Below, in pieces: positions 45,639 through 55,450 of a DNA stretch of 64,000 bases. Location: positions 25,746,079 through 25,810,078 of the forward strand of contig JASDDO010000026.1 in assembly GCA_030015575.1 (NCBI GenBank). The letters run 5' to 3'. This DNA is from Agapanthus africanus (lineage: Eukaryota > Streptophyta > Magnoliopsida > Asparagales > Amaryllidaceae). The notes under the pieces are model-generated. The model saw only the letters and a program-made list of their open reading frames with translations. It ran no database searches and was not told the DNA's origin. Position 1 is the first letter of the stretch. Each line of letters opens with the position of its first letter. A program made the translations under genes and the position numbers.

Positions 45639-48600
45639 TGTTCCCCTCCGAATGGCGGCCAAGACATGGGCGTCCGTGCCTGAGATTCGGGGCAGATGCT
45701 AATTGGTGTTATCCGTCCATCTCTCCGAAGATGCCAAGTTGTTTATGGCACCGTGCATCGGAGGTTTAGACGGATGCGGCCGATGTAGCAGACTTCGTCA
45801 GATTCCCCCTCGTTTGAGGGGTTTTTGATTGTGGGGACGCTCTTCCCTGCAGGCGCAAGCCCCTGCAGTTAATTACGCTACCGCATCGCGGTAACAACTT
45901 TCTCCTTCTCCAGATGGTCACTTCGTGTCGTGTGTGTTTATTTTATGTTTTGTTGCCCGTGGATTGTTTACGGAGGCTGAGTTATGTCGTCGCCCGTAGG
46001 GCGTGGACTAGTCCAAATCCGTGTTTATCTTAGATTTGGGTTTGGGGGTCTGGTTTGAGGATACGTCAGCCATACTTGAGGCTAAGATCAACTCAAACGT
46101 TTGTTAAGGATACGTTAGTCCGATTTGAGACTAAGATCAACTTAACAAGATCGTTTAGATCCGACAAAAGAGCGTTTGGGCTCCATTGTTCCAGTTTAGG
46201 GACATAGTGGTCCATCGTATATGTGGCCGTCGGGACCCATCACCTCTCTGACGACGTTGAAGGATTACAACGACGGATGTCAGAGGAGTTCAGAGATGTA
46301 CCCTCGAGCCAGAGTTAATTTGGGGGATTCATAGTCCAGTCTGTTTGAAAGTTTAAGGATACGTTAGCCATCTTTGAGGCTAAGATCAACTTAAACGGGA
46401 CCGTTTAGATCCGACAAAAGAGCATGCGGGGCTCTATTGTTCTAGTTTAAGGACATTGCGGTCCGTGGGTAGTTTAAGGACATTGCGGTCCATGGGTAGT
46501 TTAAGGACATTGCGGTCCATGGGTAGTTTAAGGACATTGCGGTCCATTGTTAGTTTTAAGACATCTCGGTCAAGGTTAAGGACCTCATAGTCCGTGGATT
46601 TAAGGACTCCACAGTCCGGTATGTGCTCTGGATGCTTCACACGGGTTCACTGCCGTGCTTGGCGAGGACCAGGCTCCGCTCTGGGCGTTTTCCGCGGGGT
46701 CAAAGAGTGACGTTATCCACGTTCCACGTAACCAGGAATTTTGCACTAGATGCTTCACACGGGTTCACTGCCGTGCTCGGCGAGGACTAGGCTCCGCTCT
46801 GGGCGTTTTCCGCGGGGTCAAAGAGTGACGTTATCCGCGTTCCACGTGACCAGGAATTTTGCATTAGACATGGGTTTAAGGACCCCACAGTCCATATCGA
46901 TGTGTGGTCGTCGGGACCCGTCACCTCTTTGAAGACATTGAGGGATTACAATGCCAAGTATCAAAGGAGTGAAGAGATGTACCCTAGAACCGGAATGGTT
47001 TAAATAGTCCTTAGCCCAATTTGGGATCAAGACCCATTAATTGTATTATGAGCCCATTGGCCCAGTTAATCACAAATTGAGGACTTATGGCCATCTTGGG
47101 CTAAGTCCAATCAGGAGAGGCTTTGCCTCCATCCACTTGGCCAATTAGGCCAAAGCCTAGTGTTAAACACTACAGGGTAATCAGTGTTGAACACTGGGAA
47201 TGAGATTGACAAATTAGTGTTTAGCACTAAAGATAATTGGTGTCAAACACCAGCAACGAGGCTTTCAAATTAGTGTTAAACACTAAGACAGATCAGTATC
47301 AAGCATCGGCAACAGAGCTCTCAAATTAGTGTTAAACACTAAGGTAGTCAGTGTTGAACACTGCAAATAAAGTTCTTTGATTGGTGTTGAACACTAAGGC
47401 CCAACAGTGTTTCAATACTGGATTCGAGAGTTCCAATTTAGTGTTAAACACTAAGGCAAAAGGGGTCACGTGGCAACACGTGAGAGCGCCCTCTCTCCAT
47501 TCATTCTGCTGAGATTATCGCATCTTTCAGAGCATCACGTGCCATCACGTGACGGGCATTCATATGCTTATGTGTTAGAGCTTCTGTCAAGGGTCACGTG
47601 GGTCACGTGGAGGACTGCCTCAAAGGGCTTTCTGTAGATCTTTTGGGGGGTCACGTGGTGGCACGTGACCCTGCCTTCATGTATGTTGTTTAGAGGCTTT
47701 GTTAATCTTTTTTCAGGAATTAAATTCCTCGAGCTTTAAATTTCAGAGGAATTAAATTCCTACTTCCCTTTGAAGACTTATCTTCTGGAATAGAGTTTTG
47801 AATTTTCTGTAGGAATTAAATTCCTCATATATGTGAAGAACTGAATAGGGTTAAACCCTAATAAAAACTTTTAAGGAATTGGACTCCCATTCTCTGTTAA
47901 ATTATGATCAAGGGAATTAAATCCTCGTTGTTCCAGCAGAACTAAGTTCTTAATTAGGGTTAAACCCTGTTTCTCTCTGTTCTGAAGGAATTAAATTCCC
48001 ATAACACAGGGTCAAGCCCTACTTTTATCTTAAAGGAATTAAATTCCTATAGTTCTGTGAGAATTAAATTCTCATGTTTCCATTCCCTCTCTATGTTTTG
48101 GATCTGCATGGCAGGATCTCAACCCATTGAGAATTAAATTCTCAACCTAAAGGGGAGATGTGCACTTTGCAGATCCTCTATCAAAGAGAGAAGAAATATG
48201 TTCTTCTGCTTTTATATTATCAGAGTTAAACTCTGTTGAGAATTAAATTCTCCTTCTTTCAAAAAGCCTTCCCTTTCTTACCTAGGGTTTTCTTTTGCAG
48301 AAGCTCCAAATTCCTCAAAGTATCAAGGCTCTCTCCTTTTTTCTCCCTCTGCGTATATCTGCGTTCTATCTCTCGGCTCCTATTTATAGGAGAAGCAGCC
48401 GAATCAATTAGTTTTTGATGAATCTTCATTAAAAGATTTGATTTGCATCCATCATTCGTTTTTGACATTTGGATTATTAGGTGAATTTTATTCACCATTG
48501 GATTTCAAATCCCCGGGATTCTCCTTTGTTATTTCGGTTAGATTTAAAGGGGAAATCTTTCCAAACTCGAGATTTTCCTATAGATAGATGGTATTCAATC

Positions 48601-49130
48601 ATCTCTGAATCTTTAATTCGATCTGCTCCAGATAATCACTTTCCTTTGGGAAGATTTGATTCTCCTTCAGAATTTAATTCTGTTAACAAAACGGGCTTTG
48701 AAAGCCGGTCACGTGTGACCACGTGACCCATGGTCACGTGTGGACACGTGACTCTCTTGGAACGAGCCTTCCTCTTTCTTTCTGCGCTTTGCTTTCTGTT
48801 CTCTGTTTAGCTGTCACGTGCCACCACGTGACAACTGGTCACGTGTGAGCACGTGACCTCTTCTGAAGCCTTTTTCTTGATTCGATCAGGGAACCGTTGT
48901 GTCTTTGCCGCTTGCATTTAAATGTCACGTTTCGACACGTGACCCTGGTCACGTGGGAACACGTGACTCTTTCTGAAGCCCCTTTTCTTCAATGTAGTCG
49001 GGAGACTGAACTTGCCTTGATGATGCGCTTAGGTGTCACGTGTCAACATGTGACCGCTGGTCACGTGTAAGCACGTGACCCTCTTCTGAAGCTTTTCCCA
49101 GAAGCTTTCCTGATTTTAAATCAGGAAACA
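45639..49130 (-). repeat. 5' LTR of element M
   Basis: 3,492 bp, the same as 23,960-27,423 apart from about 21 substitutions, one single-base difference and one extra 27-base repeat copy. Module A hairpins at 45,700-45,760 (U5 end), 46,225-46,310 and 46,905-46,990; module B at ~46,055-46,150 and 46,349-46,400; GGAC array 46,443-46,615; AGTGTTTAACACT cluster 47,155-47,460; paired G-boxes 48,705-49,080. Confidence 0.88.
48379..48396 (-). promoter_or_regulatory. TATA box of element M genomic promoter
   Basis: CTCCTATTTATAGGAG, that is TATAAATA on the minus strand. This is the 5' LTR copy, so it would start the M genomic RNA. A purine-rich GAGAGA leader and AAACCCTAGGTAAG follow on the minus strand. 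Confidence 0.65.
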
Positions 49131-49135
49131 ACGAC
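49131..49135. repeat. Target site duplication ACGAC, right of element M
   Basis: Second copy of the 5-bp duplication. Element P resumes here with ACGACTATGTCC. Confidence 0.85.
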
Positions 49136-52100
49136 TATGTCCGCTCGCTATCTTCCTAAGCTCAAACTCTATCAGCAGTAACCAGCCTTCTCAACGTCGG
49201 ACCGAAACTTCCTTAAACTAATAGCGGACCGAAACGTCTTTAAACTAATACCGCAGCATCCTTAGGCTGACGAGATAAATAAAAATAAAAAAAAAAAAAA
49301 AAAAAATATAATAAATAAAAACGGTATGTCCATAAGCAAAAAGGGCACGGATGAAAACCCGAAAGGGCTCCGTGAGTAAAAACAGCAGAGCTACCGGCGA
49401 GTGTTCGTGAAAACCCGAAAGGGCGCGACCTCGTAAAAAAAAAAAGAAAAAGAAAAAAAAAGGTATGTCCATAAGCAAAATAGGCATGGATGAAAACCTG
49501 AAAGGGCTCCGTGAGTAAAAACAGCAGGACTACCGGCGAGTGTTTGTGAAAACCTGAGAGGGCGCAACCTCGTTAAAGGACACTTACAGGGTCCTCTCGA
49601 CCTTGTAAGGAGAAACCACCTGCGTGAGATCCTTACGACTCACAAAGGTGAAACACACTTAGGGATCCCCACGATTCCTAAGGAGAAAATACACTTGCGA
49701 GATCCTCACGACTCGTAGGGAGAACTCTCTTATGGGACCCTCACGGCTCATAAGAGTTGAAAGTCTTAAGTTACAGAGACCTAAACCTGTGCTTAAGCAA
49801 CCCCCACAACCTTCGATATTGCCCTACAAGTGGTCCAATACTGACCCTTGTATACAATCCACGGGCGCGAATAAACATTTCCCTAACCAAGTCTCATCCA
49901 TGACTGGGGATATGTTCGCATGGTGAACAACCCTTGTAAATCCTCTCGATTTATTAGGAGAAAACCCTCCTGTAGGATCCTTACGACTTACAGAGGAAAC
50001 AAGCACTTAGGAATCCTCACGATTCCTAAGAAGAAAATACACTTACAAGATCCTCACGACTTGTAGGGAGAAATACCTTTGTGAGACCCTTACGGCTCAT
50101 GAAGTCAAAAGTCTTAGTTGACAAGACCTCAACCCTGCTCGCTAAGCCACCCTTGTTCAACATCGACAGAGGCAGATGATGATTCGCTCCTGGCAATATC
50201 CCAGTTGTAGCGGTGTTGATGCCGAAATCGGTGTCTAATTTCAGGCTTACGGCGAAAAGCCAATAGGCCGCACATGTATATGAAATAGCCGAAATGATGG
50301 GGCAACTTGCAATAAAAAGCAGCAAGTAAAAATGTATGCATGCAAAATAGCCGAAATGATTGGGCAACTCGCAATAAAAAGCAGCGAGTGAAAATAAAAT
50401 AAATAGCCGAAATGATTGGACACCGCGAAAAATAGCCGAAATGATTGGGCAGTCGCGACCTTCGCGATATAAAAGCTGAAATGATAGAGCATCGCGGAGA
50501 TAAAATAAAAAAATGATGATAAAACTTTGGCCCTACAGTTAAGATCACATCGATCCCTGTATACAATCCAAGGGCGTAAACAAAGAGGGAACCATAATTT
50601 CCCAACAGGCTCCGCCAGAAGACGAAGCCAAATCTCGACGGTTCTGTCCAACTCCGAAGAAACCAGTGTCTTCAGCAGATTCCTCGACTCACTGATACAA
50701 ACACTCCTTGACGAGAGCCTCCTGATCCGCGTCGACTCGCAGAGCCACCAGTGCCTCCGTGGGAAATTCTCGACTCGTTTCAAACCCCAAGGAAACAAAT
50801 AATCCTTGGTGCTAGGGAAACAAATAATCCCTAACAAATTCCTTGACTCACGGATACAAACACTCCTTGACGAGAGCCTCCTGATCCGCGTCGACTCGCA
50901 GAGCAACCAGTGCCTCCGTGGGAAATTCTCGACTCGTTTCAAACCCCAAGGAAACAAATAATCCTTGGCGCTAGGGAAACAAATAATCCCTAGCAAATTC
51001 CTCGACTCACAGATACAAACACTCCTTGACGAGAGCCTCCTGATCCGCGTCGACTCGCAGAGCAACCGGTGCCTCCGTGGGAAATTCTCGACTCGTTTCA
51101 AACCCCAAGAAAATAAATAATCCTTGGCGCTAGGGAAACAAATAATCCCTAGCAAATTCCTCGACTCACGGATACAAACACTCCTTGACGAGAGCCTCCT
51201 GATCCGCGTCGACTCGCAGAGCCACCAGTGCCTCCGTGGGAAATTCTCGACTCGTTTCAAACCCCAAGGAAACAAATAATCCTTGGCGCTAGGGAAACAA
51301 ATAATCCTTAGCAAATTCCTCGACTCACGGATACAAACACTCCTTGACGAGAGCCTCCTGATCCGCGTCGACTCGCAGAGCCACCAGTGCCTCTGTGGGA
51401 AATTCTCGACTCGTTTCAAACCCCAAGGAAACAAATAATCCTTGGCGCTAGGGAAACAAATAATCCTTAGCAAATTCCTCGACTCACAGATACAAACACT
51501 CCTTGACGAGAGCCTCCTGATCCGCGTCGACTCGCAGAGCAACCAGTGCCTCCGTGGGAAATTCTCGACTCGTTTCAAACCCCAAGGAAACAAATAATCC
51601 TTGGCGCTAGGGAAACAAATAATCCTTAGCAAATTCCTCGACTCACGGATACAAACACTCCTTGACGAGAGCCTCTTGATCCGCGTCGACTCGCAGAGCC
51701 ACCAGTGCCTCCGTGGGAAATTCTCGACTCGTTTCAAACCCTAAGGAAACAAATAATCCTTGACGCTAGGGAAACAAATAATCCTTAGCAAATTCCTCGA
51801 CTCACGGATACAAACACTCCTTGACGAGAGCCTCCTGATCCGCGTCGACTCGCAGAGCAACCAGTGCCTCCGTGGGAAATTCTCGATTCGTTTCAACCCC
51901 AAGGAAACAAATAATCCTTGGCGCTAGGGAAACAAATAATCCCTAGCAAATCCCTCGACTCACGGATACAAACAATCCTTGATGAGAGCCTCCTGATTCG
52001 CGTCGGCTCGCAGGGCAACCAGTGCCTCCGCGGGAAATTCCCGATTCGTCTCAACTTGCAAGATGAAGCCTCAGGCAGCAGGGACTAAAAAACTTGCTTC

Positions 52101-52757
52101 CTGAACAATGGGACCCTGCAAGTCGATCTAAACCGGTCTCTTGCATACTATTCACGGGTCTCACTCTCCGAAGTCGAGTTTCGACAAGGAGGGAAACAAC
52201 CGCTTACGAGTCCTCTCGACTCGTAAGAGGGAAAAATTCTCTTACAGGATCCTTACGACCTATAAGAGAAAACACACTTAGGAATCCTCACGATTACTAA
52301 GGAGAAAATACACCTACGAGATCCTCTCGATCCGTAGGGAGAAAAGTCTTTATGAGACCCTCACGGCTCATAAAGTTGAAAAGTCTTAGGTGGCAGATCC
52401 TACCCCTGTCTTCTAAGCCATTACTGCCCTACAAAGAGGTTAAGATAGACCATCTACGAGCCACACTTGCTAAAGCTACATGCCACTAAAATGGAGAAGT
52501 TACTCATGAGCGTATAAACTACTTCACACCAGAGTAAAACATAAAGAAATAGAAGGGTGCGGCTCATGGAATTGAGAGTTTGGAACTATATCTTTTAAGA
52601 GTCGAGATTTTAGTCAATGATAAATGACGACGCTTGTGTCCGCTCGTCATCTTCTCAGATCAAGATTCTGAAAGTTATATACCAACCCGAAACTGGTCAT
52701 ACGCTATGCATTACTCTGCACTACTTCACCCACATATATACTTACATGGGCAAAGTA
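49136..52757 (+). other. 3' tail of element P
   Basis: Continuation of P after the M insertion, and the counterpart of the M tail in opposite orientation: GGAC units at 49,197-49,250, poly(A)/CCGAAAGGG repeats (49,280-49,570), GATCCTTACGACT-type repeats (49,600-50,110 and 52,195-52,380), AATAGCCGAAATGAT repeats (50,280-50,480), the 159-bp tandem array (50,650-52,060). It ends with CAATGATAAATGACGACG...TGTCCGCTCG (52,615-52,650), a near copy of the sequence at the start of the tail. No antisense unit and no recognisable gene. Confidence 0.7.
50650..52060. repeat. 159-bp tandem array in P tail
   Basis: Nine units. GATACAAACACTCC-type starts are at 50,694, 50,853, 51,012, 51,171, 51,330, 51,489, 51,648, 51,807 and 51,965, spacing 159 (last 158). 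Each unit holds CGCGTCGACTCGCAGAG, CCTCCGTGGGAAATTC and a doubled GGAAACAAATAATCC. The sequence is unrelated by eye to the 171-bp unit of M although it occupies the same place. 159 is divisible by three, which explains a ~500-codon open frame on the minus strand. Confidence 0.87.
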
Positions 52758-52769
52758 GTGGGGGGCATT
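52758..52769 (+). other. Polypurine tract of element P
   Basis: GTGGGGGGCATT directly before the 3' LTR start TGTTCCCG, matching the M and L tracts. Confidence 0.75.
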
Positions 52770-52838
52770 TGTTCCCGCCAAAAATTTCTGCGCAAAAGAG
52801 TCCAAGGTATCAAATGGCAGCGATACGCTTAAGAAAAT

Positions 52839-53200
52839 GCGAACCAGTATCTTCCGGCCTGTATTTTGATAAACTCCCCAATGAGAAACTGTTAAATTAT
52901 GATGGTATTGAAAGCATCTCGAAAAAACCTTCGATTTGATATATTATGGGCCTCATAATTCATCTGGGATCAAAAGTTATGAGCAAATGTCTATGCACAT
53001 GTGATCTAAGGAAGAAGATGCGAACCAGTATTTTCCGAGCTGTATTTTGACAAACTCCGGAACGAAAAACAGCTAAATTCTGATAATATTGAAAGCATCT
53101 CGAAAAGACCTTCGATTTGATATATTATGGGCCTCATAATTCATCCAAGATCAAAAGTTATGAGCAAATGTGTTATACACGTGTAATCTAAAGTAATGCT
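52839..53200. repeat. ~181-bp tandem duplication in U3
   Basis: Two copies beginning GCGAACCAGTAT at 52,839 and 53,020. Both share GAAAGCATCTCGAAAA and GATATATTATGGGCCTCATA. They have diverged by an estimated 10-15%, so the duplication is not new. Confidence 0.75.
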
Positions 53201-53226
53201 CTACTACATGGGGAATGCATTTTTTA

Positions 53227-53278
53227 GTCCCACATCGAAAAAAGGAGAGATGGCTTCTTTACCACTCCTATATAAATA
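53227..53278 (+). promoter_or_regulatory. GTCCCACATCG element plus TATA box in P 3' LTR
   Basis: GTCCCACATCG at 53,227-53,237 matches the plant snRNA upstream sequence element consensus RTCCCACATCG exactly. TATATAAATA follows at 53,269-53,278, with 31 bases between. Plant Pol II snRNA genes place the two elements about this far apart. It is more likely a general LTR promoter that uses the same motif than a true snRNA gene. Confidence 0.5.
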
Positions 53279-53379
53279 AGAGGGGATACCTCTTAGAAAG
53301 GTAGAGTGAAATCCTCAAAGGATTCAATACTCAAAGGAGCTTAGTTCTCCAAAGGAGCTTAGTTCTCCAAGATAGGAGC

Positions 53380-54135
53380 ATGCTCCTCCATAATGCGCAT
53401 ATGCGCAAGCGCCATGTGCGCTACGTGTAACGCACGTGTGCCCGCCATGCGGCACTACGTGCAACGCACGTGTGCCCGCCATGCGGCACTACGTGCAACG
53501 CACGTGCGCACCACATGAGAACATTTAATAATATTAAAAGGAGCCTGTTCTCCATATATAGAAGCCATGCTTCTCCTCATAATGCGCATGTGCGCTACGT
53601 GCAACGCACATGTGCTCGCCACGCGGGCACCACGTGCAACGCACGTGCGCACCACATGAGAACATTTAATAATATTAAAAGGAGCATGTTCTCCATATAT
53701 AGAAGCCCTGCTTCTCCTCATGATGCGCATGTGCGCTACGTGCAACGCACGTGTGCTCGCCACGCGCGCACCACGTGCAACGCACGTGTGTTCGCCACGC
53801 GCGCACCACGTGCAACGCACGTGCGCACCACATGAGAACATTTAATAATATTAAAAGGAGCCTGTTCTCCATATATAGAAGCTCTGCTTCTTCTCATAAT
53901 GCGCATGTGCGCCACGTGCAACGCACGTGTGCCCGCCATGCGCGCACCACGTGCAACGCACGTGCACACCACATGAGAATATTCAATTAAAAGGAATCTC
54001 GTTCTCCATAGGAGCTTGCTCCCCCCCATAATGCGCATATGCGCAAGATCCATGTGCGCTATGTGCAAATATGAGCGCCTAACACGTGCGACGCACGTGC
54101 GCCCAACACGTGCAACGCACGTGCACGAACGCAAA
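53380..54135. repeat. ACGTGCAACGCACGT tandem array in U3/R of P 3' LTR
   Basis: Four to five units of about 140-175 bases, each with one to three ACGTGCAACGCACGT palindromes, CACCACATGAGAAC and a TTTAATAATATTAAA palindrome, then CTGTTCTCCATATATAGAAG. Open frames on both strands across it (HVRCTWCARG and similar) come from the repeats. The P 5' LTR lacks the array, which explains much of the LTR length difference. Confidence 0.75.
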
Positions 54136-54194
54136 GAAGCCTTTTTCAGCAGCGAGAAGCTTAAGCTCCAGCCTGTTCTCCCCCTAATGAGTGA

Positions 54195-54285
54195 GACATG
54201 GTTCAAAGGGTACATCCCTTCACACCTTCGATATATGGCACTATAATCTCTTAGTGTCGTCGGAGAGGTGGTGGGTCCCAACGAC
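54195..54285 (+). repeat. Hairpin module A variant (CACTA/TAGTG)
   Basis: Outer stem CTTCGA/TCGGAG with one G-T pair, inner stem CACTA/TAGTG around TAATCTCT, flanks GGGTACATCCCTTCA and AGGTGGTGGGTCCC. The inner stem sequence differs wholly from CGTTG/CAACG but pairs equally well. Confidence 0.7.
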
Positions 54286-55204
54286 CAATGATCCTTCTTT
54301 CTAAAATAAAAGAAGAAGAAGAAGAGAGAACATTGACAGAGAAACAGAGAAAGAATTCAGAGAACTCCTAACAAGAAAGTTTGAGAAGAAATCAGAAAGA
54401 AAAGAAGGTAAACCTTTGAAAAGAAGAATTTCTTCTGAACAGATCATTGATCTGAGAACAAGATCAAGGACCTCTAAGGAAAAGGAAAATAAACAAATAA
54501 AAAACAATGCCTTGCACTTCTTTTTATGAACCATTGGTTCTGAATCTAAAAGATTCTCAAGATAACAGTGCCTCGCACATTTTATCTGAAATTGATCCAA
54601 AAGAATAAGAACAGTGCCCAGCACTTGCCAGAAATGCACTATTGCGCAAGCCGCGCCACGTGTCAGCAGTGCAACAGCGCAGCGCACTGACGCAGCGCAC
54701 TGCGTTGTTGCGCTTGCGCTCACCAGAGCGTGACACGTGTCACCACCATATGAGTTTGCGCTCATTACTTAGCGCAAAGCGCCTGACAAGCCACGTGGGG
54801 CACTGTCAAAGTATTTAATGCTCTACATTATTAAAGAAAAGGGACAGAGCCCAATTAAAAGGCCTAACAGGCCTAATAAAAATGTGCTATGCAGGGCAGA
54901 GCCCAAACAAAATAGATGCTCTGCATCATTTATAAAAGGGCAGAGCCCAACCAAAACAAGAATAATGCAGTGCATTACTAAAAAGGGGCAAAGCCCTAGC
55001 ACAGGCCAAAGACAAAAGATGTTGAAACTGGACTTAGTCCAATCATGGCCGTAAGTCCTCAAACTAAATTGACTGAGCACAGCTGCTCTCCTAAATCAAT
55101 TTACATCCGGTTCGAGGGTACATCTCTGAACTCCTCTGACACCCATCGTTGTAATCCTTCAACGACGTCAGAGAGGTGACGGGTCCCGACGACTAAACAT
55201 TCAA

Positions 55205-55450
55205 ATGGACTGCGGGGTCCTTAAACTCGTGGACCGAAACGTCCTTAAACTAATGTTGGACCGAAACGTCCTTAAACTAATGATGGACCACTACGTCCCT
55301 AAACTGGCGATGGACCACCACGTCCCTAAACTGGAACACAGACCACCACGTCTCTAAACTGGAACATAGACCACCACGTCCCTAAACTGGCAATGGACCG
55401 GAACGTCCTTAAACTACCTATGGACCACTACGTCCCTAAACTGGAACAAT
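55205..55450 (+). repeat. GGAC-N6-GTCC array, element P 3' LTR
   Basis: Nine or so units, GGACCACCACGTCC and GGACCGAAACGTCC types, fewer than in the 5' LTR copy. Confidence 0.75.

Larger units (their letters stand above)
23960..49130 (-). mobile_element. Element M: young 25-kb Tat-lineage element with antisense unit
   Basis: Minus-strand LTR retrotransposon of 25,171 bp, nested in element P with target duplication ACGAC. On the plus strand: 3' LTR 23,960-27,423, polypurine tract 27,424-27,434, antisense plant-mobile-domain unit ~27,538-32,590, 3' tail with tandem array to ~36,235, Pol and Gag ~36,240-45,549, primer site 45,615-45,633, 5' LTR 45,639-49,130. LTRs differ by about 21 substitutions (by eye), one base and one 27-base repeat copy, about 0.6%. 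With the usual plant LTR rate of 1.3e-8 this is roughly 0.2 million years. It looks almost whole, with only about two breaks in the main coding region. Confidence 0.9.

Noticed and set aside
50247-51737. A ~500-codon minus-strand frame
   Set aside because: By-product of the 159-bp tandem array, again a multiple of three. The protein is the same unit repeated.
36160-52660. A second LTR type starting TGTCCGCTCG
   Set aside because: It first looked like another LTR pair because it is inverted between M and P. Both copies follow integrase directly and match each other as internal tails; the polypurine tract lies further on.
53227-53400. A true snRNA gene
   Set aside because: Although the promoter motifs fit, the sequence after 53,300 does not resemble U1, U2, U4, U5 or U6 RNA.
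53455-54281. Cys/His-rich frames on both strands (HVRCTWCARG and similar)
   Set aside because: They come from the ACGTGCAACGCACGT array; frames on both strands have the same repeated look, and no zinc-finger spacing is kept.
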